This document shows, piece by piece, positions 16,821 through 23,222 of a stretch of DNA of 64,000 nt. Position 1 is the stretch's first letter; each line of letters starts with the position of its first letter. The translations under genes and the position numbers were made by a program. The stretch spans positions 1-64,000 of IMG/VR virus record IMGVR_UViG_3300006931_000002; one strand, 5' to 3'. The notes beneath the pieces are model-generated. The model was given only the letters and a program-made list of their open reading frames with translations, was not told the DNA's origin and made no database searches. The stretch is from a virus.

Positions 16821-17479
16821 TGGGCCGGCGGCTCGGGGTGCTTCTGGCCTGCGTACTGCTGGCCGTGCTCGCGGTCGGCTGTGGCAGCTCGCCGCAGCCG
16901 TCGGCGCTGCCCGTCCGGCCGATCCGTAGCCCGACCGCAACCCCGGCACCCTCCCCAACTGCCCCATCCGGGTCGATTCCGGTCGCCGGGCCGATCCCGG
17001 CCGAAGGGCCAGGTGGCTGGCAGGTCACCTATCCGGCGCACTGTGTTGCCCGTGACAGCGACGAGCTGCCCGATCCGGCCTGTACACCGGGTGCGATCAA
17101 CCCGGATGTCACCCAGGCCAACATCCACCAGACGATCTGCGTGTCCGGGTGGACGGCGACAGTCCGCCCACCGCTGGCCTACACGTCGAAGGTCAAGGGC
17201 CTCGCGATCAGGGCGTACGGCTCCTACGCCGGCTCGTCGTTCGGCGCCTACGAACTCGACCACCTCGTGCCCCTCGAACTCGGCGGGGCGCCATGGGACA
17301 TCCGAAACCTGTGGGCGTCCACCCCGGCGTCGCCAAATCAGAAGGACTCGGTCGAATACGCGGCCCGGCAGGCCGTCTGCGCCGGGCGGATGACACTCGT
17401 CGCCGCCCAGCAGGCCATCGCCGTCAACTGGGTCGCGTTGGGCCACCGGCTCGGCGTCGCCGGCATTCCCGCTTCCTGA
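16820..17479 (+). CDS. Lipoprotein with HNH-type nuclease domain
   Basis: 219 residues; ATG overlaps the sedolisin stop by one base. A lipoprotein signal peptide ends in the lipobox LAVGC (Cys21), followed by a Pro/Thr/Ser linker to about residue 70. The folded domain has four cysteines and the HNH core (YELDHLVPLELGGAPWDIRN, then LWASTP and QKDSVEYAARQAVC). D147-H148 would begin the active site. The protein should be anchored outside the membrane with a nuclease domain facing out. Possible roles are defence against incoming DNA or degradation of released DNA (inference). Confidence 0.8.
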   Translation: MGRRLGVLLACVLLAVLAVGCGSSPQPSALPVRPIRSPTATPAPSPTAPSGSIPVAGPIPAEGPGGWQVTYPAHCVARDSDELPDPACTPGAINPDVTQANIHQTICVSGWTATVRPPLAYTSKVKGLAIRAYGSYAGSSFGAYELDHLVPLELGGAPWDIRNLWASTPASPNQKDSVEYAARQAVCAGRMTLVAAQQAIAVNWVALGHRLGVAGIPAS

Positions 17480-17516
17480 CCTTCACCACGACCGCCCCGG
17501 AAAGGGGATCATCATC

Positions 17517-17777
17517 ATGTCCAAGACGTTCCTCGTCGACCTTGCCGAACGTGTCGCCTCCACGTTCGGCGTCGCGTTCTTCGGCCTGCTCGTCTCGTCG
17601 GGCTTCTTCTCGCTGCCGCACATCACCGACGTGTCGATCGTCGAGAAGGCGGCGATGGCCGGCGTCGCCGCCGTCCTGTCCCTGTTGAAGGGGCTCGTCG
17701 CCAAGTGGGTGTCGTCCCCGACGCTGGCGTCGTTCGCCGGCAAGACGATCAGCCTGGAACTGCGGAAGATGCAGTAG
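17517..17777 (+). CDS. Holin, r1t-like
   Basis: 86 residues with two transmembrane helices (about 12-32, TFGVAFFGLLVSSGFFSL, and 44-62, AMAGVAAVLSLLKGLVAKWV) and a short charged C-terminus. The layout and the KAAMAGVAAVLSLLKG segment fit the r1t/actinophage holin family, which permeabilises the membrane to release the endolysin. An AAGGGGA site precedes ATG. It is the last gene of the lysis cassette, followed by a strong terminator. Confidence 0.85.
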   Translation: MSKTFLVDLAERVASTFGVAFFGLLVSSGFFSLPHITDVSIVEKAAMAGVAAVLSLLKGLVAKWVSSPTLASFAGKTISLELRKMQ

Positions 17778-17820
17778 TCCGACCGGCGAGGCATTCCGCC
17801 TCAGACCTCAGCACTCACCG

Positions 17821-17873
17821 AACCGGCCCGCCACCTTCCCGCACTCTCGCGGCTGGGTGGCGGGCCGGTTTCG
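17821..17873. terminator. Strong terminator after the lysis cassette
   Basis: A perfect 15-bp stem (AACCGGCCCGCCACC at 17821-17835 with its complement at 17856-17870) surrounds a 20-base loop. A smaller GAGGC/GCCTC hairpin precedes it at about 17788-17802. It separates the + lysis operon from minus-strand genes. Confidence 0.8.
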
Positions 17874-17890
17874 TCATGCCCGAAAGTGGG

Positions 17891-18034
17891 TCAACGGCTG
17901 AGCATGCCCGGCCGGTAGGGGAAGGCGAAGTCTGCGGCCCAGAACGCCAGACCCAGCCAGACCAGGTTCACATCCCCGGCGTGGACGTTGAGTGCGGCGA
18001 GTAGGAAGCAGACTGCGGCGAAAACAGCGAACAT
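17891..18034 (-). CDS. Tiny two-span membrane protein
   Basis: 47 residues on the minus strand (begins MFAVFAAVCFLLAAL, ends RPGMLSR). Two hydrophobic stretches (3-16 and 23-39, with LVWLGLAFWAADFAF) make a hairpin membrane protein. Such minute proteins are common beside actinophage lysis genes. It converges on the holin terminator. The ribosome site is weak, so confidence rests on hydrophobicity and the clean frame. Confidence 0.55.
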   Translation of the reverse strand: MFAVFAAVCFLLAALNVHAGDVNLVWLGLAFWAADFAFPYRPGMLSR

Positions 18035-18089
18035 GCTGCCGGTCTACCCGGCTGGCCAGGCTGGCAATCTTGGTCCACACTGCCGGACC

Positions 18090-18326
18090 ATGCCCGAGAA
18101 CACCGCTGACGTGCCGTCCGAGGTTCGCGCCCAAGTCGAAGCAGATGTGCGCCGCATGCTGGTGGAGATGACCGCCGGTCCAAACCGCCGTCCGGAAGAC
18201 TCCCCGCTCGACGTGCCGGTTGACGTGCTGGTCGACGCGGAACTTCGTCTGCGGCGCCTTGCCGGGCGTCGGCTCACCGCGGCCGAAGCTGAAGCGATCG
18301 ACGGGCCGCCCTACGACGAGACCTGA
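18090..18326 (+). CDS. Small helical hypothetical protein
   Basis: 78 residues from ATG 18090 (MPENTADVPSEV). Charged helices, no cysteines. It is the only + gene in this stretch, divergent from the tiny membrane gene and overlapping the 3' end of the next minus gene by 16 bases. No strong ribosome site; function unknown. Confidence 0.45.
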   Translation: MPENTADVPSEVRAQVEADVRRMLVEMTAGPNRRPEDSPLDVPVDVLVDAELRLRRLAGRRLTAAEAEAIDGPPYDET

Positions 18327-18835
18327 GCGGCGAACACCTCCGGGTGGGCGGCCTTCCACACCTCCCACTCCGAGTTGGGCTGCGGCTTGTCCAGCGAGCT
18401 GTAGCCGCAGATCACCACGTCGAGCAGGGTCAGCAGGTCGACCTTCCGGCCGTTGCCGCTGGACGGCTGGGGGAAGAACCTAGGCCCCCTTGTGAAGGTG
18501 TTGCGCCGGTACGCCCAGTCGTCGTCGGCGCGCTTCAGGAATGTGACCGTGTTGTGGCCGGCGATCACCGGGTAGGGCTTCGCCTCTTCCGGTGTCCACC
18601 GGTCGACGAAGTCGTCGAACGAGTCGCGGCCGTAGAAGCCGGTGCAGACGAACTCGATGTAGCTGCGGATCATGTCGGCTTCGTGGGCGGTCAGCGGCGC
18701 CGAGTTCCACAGCGACCAGCCCTTGGCCTCGATGTCCTCGTCGTCGGAGCAGACCGAAGCGATGTACATCCAGCGAGGATGGGACGACGTTACTGGGATC
18801 TGCCGGGCCTCGCACAGTTCACGGGTCGACGGCAT
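18311..18835 (-). CDS. Hypothetical phage protein
   Basis: 174 residues, first reading from the left in a long minus-strand set of small genes. Acidic, mixed fold with aromatic residues (DEDIEAKGWSLWNSAPLTAH, FYGRDSFDDFVDRW). No recognised motif; no membrane segment. Confidence 0.7.
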   Translation of the reverse strand: MPSTRELCEARQIPVTSSHPRWMYIASVCSDDEDIEAKGWSLWNSAPLTAHEADMIRSYIEFVCTGFYGRDSFDDFVDRWTPEEAKPYPVIAGHNTVTFLKRADDDWAYRRNTFTRGPRFFPQPSSGNGRKVDLLTLLDVVICGYSSLDKPQPNSEWEVWKAAHPEVFAAQVSS

Positions 18836-18836
18836 G

Positions 18837-19037
18837 TCAGTCCTCTGTCCGGAGCAGTTGGAAGTTGCGGACGATCACGTTCCGGATGCCGACGTTCCGG
18901 CCGATCACGTCGGCCAGCGTCTTCACCTCGGCCATTGTGCTGATCTCCGCTGGGCAGAGCATGTCGACCATGCCCTCATACCCGCCACCCTGCGGAGTCG
19001 TCCCCTTGTAGTTGACGAAGTACACGTAGCGGGCCAT
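18837..19037 (-). CDS. Small hypothetical protein
   Basis: 66 residues (ARYVYFVNYKGTTPQGGGYEG). The opening strand with YVYFVNY and the short helix resemble small phage proteins of ferredoxin-like size, but no family was recognised. One base separates it from the preceding gene, and its start abuts the next stop. Confidence 0.65.
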   Translation of the reverse strand: MARYVYFVNYKGTTPQGGGYEGMVDMLCPAEISTMAEVKTLADVIGRNVGIRNVIVRNFQLLRTED

Positions 19038-19156
19038 CAGTTCTTCTCCCCCAGCGCCCGGTCAACTTCGGAGGCGACCGCGGCGAGCGCCAGAGCAGCA
19101 AGCGCGATGTTGATCGCGTGGTAGCTGGTGGCGGACAGGACGCGGCGGATGGTCAT
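19037..19156 (-). CDS. Tiny single-span membrane protein
   Basis: 39 residues from ATG 19156 (MTIRRVLSATSYHAINIALA). One hydrophobic helix (about 11-28) and a charged C-terminus (EVDRALGEKN). The start lies in the last codons of the upstream gene, showing coupling. Function unknown. Confidence 0.55.
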   Translation of the reverse strand: MTIRRVLSATSYHAINIALAALALAAVASEVDRALGEKN

Positions 19157-19401
19157 CGGTTTGTCTCCTTCTCGGGGTGGGCTTCCAGCCAGGCACGGCC
19201 GGCGTCGGTGAGATGGACTGCGCGCCAACCGCCGGAGTCGTCGTTGCCGACCCACAGCAGCCCTTCCGCCTCGGCTGCCTCAGCCTCGGGGGTCACATCA
19301 ACATCGATGCGTGGATAGCAGTCCTTCTCGAAGCCGTGGCCGTATCGGCGGACACGGCCACGCTGGACGGCCAGAAGCAGGCTCCGGGTCGTGGCGGTCA
19401 C
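19153..19401 (-). CDS. Small winged-helix-like protein
   Basis: 82 residues (TRSLLLAVQRGRVRRYGHG at the start, HLTDAGRAWLEAHPE at the end). The closing LTDAGRAWL pattern is the wing end of many small phage winged-helix proteins. The gene at 22426-22695 has the same ending, so the two are probably distant paralogues. Possibly DNA-binding. Confidence 0.65.
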   Translation of the reverse strand: MTATTRSLLLAVQRGRVRRYGHGFEKDCYPRIDVDVTPEAEAAEAEGLLWVGNDDSGGWRAVHLTDAGRAWLEAHPEKETNR

Positions 19402-19835
19402 GGCTTCTCCGTTCCGAGGATGTCCAGGAGGGCGCGGCCAGACGGGGTGACGGTGACGTCTCGGCGCAGCGCCTTCCGCCCGTCGGCCAGCATCTCCCCA
19501 CCCACCGTGACAAGGTCAAACTCGGCGATCGTGTCGTAGGGACGTCCGGCCAGTGGCTGCCACTGGCCGTCGACCATCCAGCGCCAGGGAATGCCCGGAG
19601 ACGAGTACAGGTGGACCCCGCCCGAGGCAACCATGCGTAGAGCGCGTTCCTGCGCCTCGGTCAGCCGGACGGCTTCGACCTCATCCCTGGCGATGAACTG
19701 CATCGGGTCGCGGCCGTCCGCGAACCGGAGGCGCACAAAGCCAGGTGTGTTCTCGGGGATGACCCCTCCTACAAGCCACCAGCCGGCGCCTGTCGGGCGG
19801 ACCAGCATCCCGGGCTTCACACGGTCAGCCCTCAT
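19398..19835 (-). CDS. Hypothetical protein with winged-helix-like C-terminus
   Basis: 145 residues. The N-terminal half is a beta barrel-like segment (VKPGMLVRPTGAGWWLVGG). The C-terminal half contains LTEAQERALRMVASGGVHLY and ends VTPSGRALLDILG, again like the small winged-helix set in this operon. It overlaps both neighbours by four bases. Confidence 0.65.
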   Translation of the reverse strand: MRADRVKPGMLVRPTGAGWWLVGGVIPENTPGFVRLRFADGRDPMQFIARDEVEAVRLTEAQERALRMVASGGVHLYSSPGIPWRWMVDGQWQPLAGRPYDTIAEFDLVTVGGEMLADGRKALRRDVTVTPSGRALLDILGTEKP

Positions 19836-20005
19836 CGCACAGACCTTCTGATCGCCTCATGGTCGAGCCGTACACCGGCCGTCGCGCTGGCGATGCGCTG
19901 GATCATCTCGGCCTTGGTGGCAGCGCTGAGCACCGTCACCCGGTTGGTTGCAACCCAGTCCCGGAGCTGGCGGACGGTCAGGATGTCGAGCATCGAATCG
20001 GCCAC
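19832..20005 (-). CDS. SAP/HeH-motif small protein
   Basis: 57 residues from a GTG start at 20005 (ADSMLDILTVRQLRDWVATN). The stretch LTVRQLRDWVATN followed by SAATKAEMIQRIA fits the SAP/HeH helix-extension-helix motif used by phage proteins to contact nucleic acid. It overlaps the next gene start by four bases (ATGA). Confidence 0.6.
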   Translation of the reverse strand: MADSMLDILTVRQLRDWVATNRVTVLSAATKAEMIQRIASATAGVRLDHEAIRRSVR

Positions 20006-20008
20006 CGG

Positions 20009-20263
20009 TCAGCCCTCCCCGGAAAGCTCTCGGAGTGCCACCGCGCGGACCGCGTCGCCGCACTCCTTCGCCAGCCGCGCCTCCTGACCCGACGAGCCGA
20101 ACTCGCCACGTCCGCACTCCCAGTCCCACGTCAACAGCAGCACCTGGGCCAGTGCGCGGCGCATCCGGAGGAAGTCTTCGTTGCCCTCGACAGCTGGGAT
20201 CGCCTTCTCAACTCGACGGGCCGCGATGACGGCCGCGTCAATCGTCTCGTGATACTCGGCCAC
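20009..20263 (-). CDS. Small helical hypothetical protein
   Basis: 84 residues, almost all helix (YHETIDAAVIAARRVEKAIP, FLRMRRALAQVLLLTWDWEC). Tightly spaced in the operon. No recognised family. Confidence 0.65.
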   Translation of the reverse strand: MAEYHETIDAAVIAARRVEKAIPAVEGNEDFLRMRRALAQVLLLTWDWECGRGEFGSSGQEARLAKECGDAVRAVALRELSGEG

Positions 20264-20267
20264 TGGG

Positions 20268-20507
20268 TCAGCCTTCCCATCCGAGTGCGGTCCGGATGTC
20301 CTCGGCGGTGTACAACGTCCTGGCCTTCGACGAGCCAGACCACATCCGACCCTCGATCAGCGTTCCGTCAGCCTCGTAGAAGACTTCCACCTTGCGGCCG
20401 TCGCGGGTACGGGACGCCTGCCAGCCCGGATGGGCGGTTGTCGGCTGGACCTGCCACCCGTGCTTTCGGGCGTCGGCCTGCAACCCGTCGCGGATGTCAG
20501 TGGGCAT
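20268..20507 (-). CDS. Small hypothetical protein
   Basis: 79 residues. Begins MPTDIRDGLQADARKHGW and continues with beta strands (RKVEVFYEADGTLIEGR) and a final helix. No recognised motif. Four bases separate it from the next gene. Confidence 0.65.
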   Translation of the reverse strand: MPTDIRDGLQADARKHGWQVQPTTAHPGWQASRTRDGRKVEVFYEADGTLIEGRMWSGSSKARTLYTAEDIRTALGWEG

Positions 20508-20510
20508 CGG

Positions 20511-20711
20511 TCAGCCCTCTCTTTCGATGCCGAGCTTGTCAGCGATGACGTTCCGGACCGCCTGGGCCTGCACCATCCGACCGGCAGCGTGGACGGCGAC
20601 CGCCTTGTTGTCGCAGTGCCACAGCACGGCCAACAGCGCGTCTCGGAGCTTCAGCGGATCGTCGTCGACCATCCGATCGACAGCGTTCGCGAGTGAGGCA
20701 TCGGTGGTCAT
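20511..20711 (-). CDS. Small helical hypothetical protein
   Basis: 66 residues, helical throughout (RMVDDDPLKLRDALLAVLWH, VRNVIADKLGIEREG). Similar in size and make-up to the protein at 20009-20263. Function unknown. Confidence 0.65.
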   Translation of the reverse strand: MTTDASLANAVDRMVDDDPLKLRDALLAVLWHCDNKAVAVHAAGRMVQAQAVRNVIADKLGIEREG

Positions 20712-20714
20712 CGG

Positions 20715-21071
20715 TCAGTCCTCTGCTGGTCGGACCCAGAACAGCGGCTCGCTGTGCGACATCGACAGCAGGCCGCCCCTCGACACCGACCAGCGGCCCC
20801 GAGACAGCCGCACCGGTCTCCCGAGCACGCTGGCCGCCCGCTCGGCGAGGACCTTGACTGCGGTGTGCCGGCTGCCATCCCAATCCCACCCGTCCTGCGG
20901 CGAGCCGCCCGCGCGGAACATGTCGACGGTCAGCAGTTCCCACCAGCCCGGCCGGGTCAGCCGATCCTTCACGTTCCCGTAGAGCGACGGCGGAAGGAAC
21001 ACGAGAACATGCGTCGTTCCGGCGGGAATCTTCTTGGCGTCCAACAGGGCGCCATCTGCACGGTCCGGCAC
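20715..21071 (-). CDS. Hypothetical phage protein
   Basis: 118 residues, beta-rich start (THVLVFLPPSLYGNVKDRL) and a Gly/Trp-containing centre (GSPQDGWDWDGSRHTAVKVL). No membrane segment or zinc cluster. Function unknown. Confidence 0.65.
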   Translation of the reverse strand: MPDRADGALLDAKKIPAGTTHVLVFLPPSLYGNVKDRLTRPGWWELLTVDMFRAGGSPQDGWDWDGSRHTAVKVLAERAASVLGRPVRLSRGRWSVSRGGLLSMSHSEPLFWVRPAED

Positions 21072-21074
21072 CGG

Positions 21075-21266
21075 TCAGCCCTCCACGATTTCGGTGTCGA
21101 TGTCGACGATCTCCCGGCGGTACGCCTCAACCGCCGTGTCGATCTCCGCGTGCCGCTCGTCGTCGGACATGTCGTCCCAGTCCTCACGGTCGATGTGGAG
21201 ATCCACGGTTCGGGTGGCCGAGAACCGGACGGAGGCTGGCGACGACGCCGTCAGCTTGACCTTCAT
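21075..21266 (-). CDS. Small acidic hypothetical protein
   Basis: 63 residues from ATG 21266, preceded by AAGGGGGA. Strands first (KVKLTASSPASVRFSATRTV), then acidic helix (REDWDDMSDDERHAEIDTAV). Function unknown. Confidence 0.65.
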   Translation of the reverse strand: MKVKLTASSPASVRFSATRTVDLHIDREDWDDMSDDERHAEIDTAVEAYRREIVDIDTEIVEG

Positions 21267-21354
21267 CACTCCCCCTTAGTCGTTCCTGTTGTCTACGTGC
21301 CTCTGCCTGCCTTCGCGGCGTACACCCAGACCTCGGTGCGGCAGAGACTTCCGG

Positions 21355-21615
21355 TCAGGCCGGCCAGATGGTGATGGCGTTCGCTTCGCTGTCGTCATCC
21401 AGCGCCGACACGTCGACGAAGTCACCGGTGAACCCGGACCTGTGAGCCGTCCACCGGCCTTCGGTTACCCGGTAGGACACGTCTGCCGACATGGGTCGGA
21501 ACTTGCTGCCCTCGGCGTCCGAGGCGAGGATCACCAGGGCGTCCTGGGGCAGTTCAGCCAGCCGGGCGATCAACTGGTTCACGGTGATCGGCCGGGGCTT
21601 CTCGTATTCGATCAT
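21355..21615 (-). CDS. Small hypothetical protein (operon-leading)
   Basis: 86 residues. ITVNQLIARLAELPQDALVIL followed by SDAEGSKFRPMSADVSY recalls the common phage small protein with a leading helix and a DAEG turn. The start is preceded by AAGGAATGTA, the same stretch seen before the leader frame at 42935-42994. Function unknown. Confidence 0.7.
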   Translation of the reverse strand: MIEYEKPRPITVNQLIARLAELPQDALVILASDAEGSKFRPMSADVSYRVTEGRWTAHRSGFTGDFVDVSALDDDSEANAITIWPA

Positions 21616-21708
21616 TACATTCCTTGATCTTCATGTGTTGCGGACCTGTTCCGCGCGCCTTCGCCGGGTTTCACACCCCACGCTCACGGCGGGGCGAAGG
21701 CTCCTTGC

Positions 21709-22098
21709 TCAGAACGGAGCTTCGGCGTTCGGGTCGACAACGACCTCGGCGCCGCATTCCTTGCACTCGAAGGACTGGACGCCATCCCGTTCGCCGATGA
21801 GGCGCAACGTGTGGTCGTAGGAGATCCCACAGCCCTCATCCCATCCGGGCGTGCCAACCGGCGGCTCGTCGATCCCCGGGCCGGACGTCGGCTCGTCGTC
21901 GGCGTCCGGCTCATCCAGGCCCGTGTACGGCCCCGAGGTGACCTCGTCGCCCGCGTACTCGTCACCGGCGAAGAACATGCCCTCCCCCATCTGGTCGTCT
22001 ACTGCTTGCCGTGTCTGTGCGGCCCGGGACGCCAACCGGCCACGGAACCTGCTGGCCGAGTAGTCGGAGACGTCGCCGATACGGCCGCCACGCTGCAT
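21709..22098 (-). CDS. Protein with C-terminal zinc ribbon
   Basis: 129 residues. The middle is acidic and disordered (EPDADDEPTSGPGIDEPP). The C-terminus has FECKECGAEVV, a C-x2-C half ribbon with a further upstream Cys (GCGISYDHTLRLIG). Probably a small metal-binding adaptor. Function unknown. Confidence 0.65.
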   Translation of the reverse strand: MQRGGRIGDVSDYSASRFRGRLASRAAQTRQAVDDQMGEGMFFAGDEYAGDEVTSGPYTGLDEPDADDEPTSGPGIDEPPVGTPGWDEGCGISYDHTLRLIGERDGVQSFECKECGAEVVVDPNAEAPF

Positions 22099-22424
22099 CA
22101 GCGCTTCAGCCTTTCCAGAACCGCTCGAGCCGCCCCCGGGTCAAGCAGGACACCATCTGCCGACGCGGTGATGCCAACGCTGCGCAGATCATCGCCCAGG
22201 CTGTCCTTCAACTGGGCGGCAAGCCGCCGGGCGTCCGCTGATGCGGTGAAGCGGGCCTCTATGTCGGCCTTGATCCGGGCATCGGTGGCGTCGCGCCGCT
22301 TCTTGGCCGCAAGGTGCCGGCCGCAAAGACTGGCGTCCCGCTGCTCGTCGGTCTTGAATGGACGCCCGCAGACGCTTCGACTCCAGGTGTCCCCAGTGCT
22401 CTCCTGGCAGGTCTTCTCGGCCAT
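22098..22424 (-). CDS. Cys/His zinc-binding hypothetical protein
   Basis: 108 residues from ATG 22424 (MAEKTCQESTGDTWSRSVCG). Spacing of Cys...Cys...Cys-x2-His (ASLCGRHLAAKKRR) indicates one structural zinc site, followed by helices. Its stop overlaps the next gene start. This pattern is common among small actinophage proteins of unknown role. Confidence 0.65.
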   Translation of the reverse strand: MAEKTCQESTGDTWSRSVCGRPFKTDEQRDASLCGRHLAAKKRRDATDARIKADIEARFTASADARRLAAQLKDSLGDDLRSVGITASADGVLLDPGAARAVLERLKR

Positions 22425-22425
22425 C

Positions 22426-22695
22426 TCAGCTCTCCTTCGGGTTGGCGTCCAACCAGTCCCGGCCCGCCGGAGTGAGGGTGACCGGCACCCGGTATGCCGG
22501 CTCGCTGGTGTCATAGGACACCAGGCCGACGCGGACTAGCCAGTCGACTTGCGCGGTGCAGGTCTTCCACTGGCTCCTGACGCCACTGTCGACCCACGAG
22601 ATGTGGGTCAGGCTCAGGTTGTCATGGAAGACCCGGCCCCGGTCGACCTCACGGAGCACGTTCTCCCGTGTCGCGGTCAGCTTTATGACTGTCAC
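22426..22695 (-). CDS. Small winged-helix-like protein
   Basis: 89 residues from GTG 22695 (GGGGGA site). A helical core (TRENVLREVDRGRVFHD, CTAQVDWLVRVGLVSYD) and closing LTPAGRDWLDANP give a compact winged-helix impression. Distant paralogue of 19153-19401. First gene of the minus operon facing the + HTH gene at 22828, so it may help regulate the divergent promoters. Confidence 0.65.
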   Translation of the reverse strand: MTVIKLTATRENVLREVDRGRVFHDNLSLTHISWVDSGVRSQWKTCTAQVDWLVRVGLVSYDTSEPAYRVPVTLTPAGRDWLDANPKES

Positions 22696-22784
22696 CGCTC
22701 CCCCTTTCTCGGCGCGACCTCGTCGAGGCGCACCCTGCCGCCTCCCCGGATGCCGGTGCTCGCCCATGCGTCCACTCTACCGCA

Positions 22785-22820
22785 AGGCAAGCCGATTTGC
22801 CTAGTCGGTTCCGCTATCAT
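22785..22820 (+). promoter_or_regulatory. Candidate operator and -10 for a leaderless HTH gene
   Basis: An inverted repeat AGGCAA-N6-TTGCCT (22785-22802) is followed by TATCAT (22815-22820), seven bases before GTG 22828. That spacing suits a leaderless transcript with the palindrome near the -35. No convincing -35 hexamer is visible. Confidence 0.45.
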
Positions 22821-22827
22821 TGAGAAT

Positions 22828-23067
22828 GTGACGACCACTCCCCCGCCGGACCCGAAGACAGCGACCCGCGAACGCCTCCAACGCATCGCGGAAACCCGGG
22901 CACGTCTCGACGCCGAACAGACCGAAGCCGTCCTTGATGCCGTCCGGGCAGGTTGGCTGCACCGCGAGGTTGCCAGCTTCCTGGGGGTGAGCCGGCAACG
23001 TGTCGGCCAGATCGTCACTGATGCACACGAGGCCATGGCGCCTCCCGACGTTGACCACGGAGCGTGA
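22828..23067 (+). CDS. Small HTH DNA-binding protein
   Basis: 79 residues from GTG 22828; the longer frame lacks a site. A charged helix is followed by a sigma-region-4/RNA-polymerase-factor type helix-turn-helix: HREVASFLGVSRQRVGQIVT (about residues 46-65). Divergent from the small-gene operon and likely a local regulator. Many actinophages and plasmids carry this small HTH type. Confidence 0.7.
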   Translation: MTTTPPPDPKTATRERLQRIAETRARLDAEQTEAVLDAVRAGWLHREVASFLGVSRQRVGQIVTDAHEAMAPPDVDHGA

Positions 23068-23079
23068 CGAACAGCCCCT

Positions 23080-23180
23080 TCCGTGATCTGCCGCTGCCAT
23101 GCTGCCGTGGTGCTGCCGCACGCCCCCGTACGCGCGCGCGTGCGCGAGACGGTAGATCAACGGCAGCATCGCGGCAGAAG
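23080..23180. repeat. Structured intergenic DNA with CTGCCG repeats
   Basis: Between 23085 and 23130 the pentamer CTGCC recurs four times, followed by a tract of alternating G and C with CGCGCGCG. An inverted copy (CGGCAGCAT at about 23160) allows a large imperfect hairpin. No coding frame fits. Could be a regulatory RNA, a replication or recombination site, or simply a long terminator stem. Confidence 0.35.
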
Positions 23181-23194
23181 CACGCAGCGTCACA

Positions 23195-23215
23195 CCCCTC
23201 CCGGTGGGGGAGGGG
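23195..23215. terminator. Hairpin between converging genes
   Basis: CCCCTCCC (23195-23202) pairs perfectly with GGGAGGGG (23208-23215). It lies between the stops of the + HTH gene and the minus translocase gene, the place for a shared terminator. It lacks a T tract. Confidence 0.45.
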
Positions 23216-23222
23216 ACGACGA

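Noticed and set aside
15531-16967. Minus-strand frame of 478 codons opposite the sedolisin
   Set aside because: Arg/Gly-rich shadow; the + strand has intact catalytic residues.
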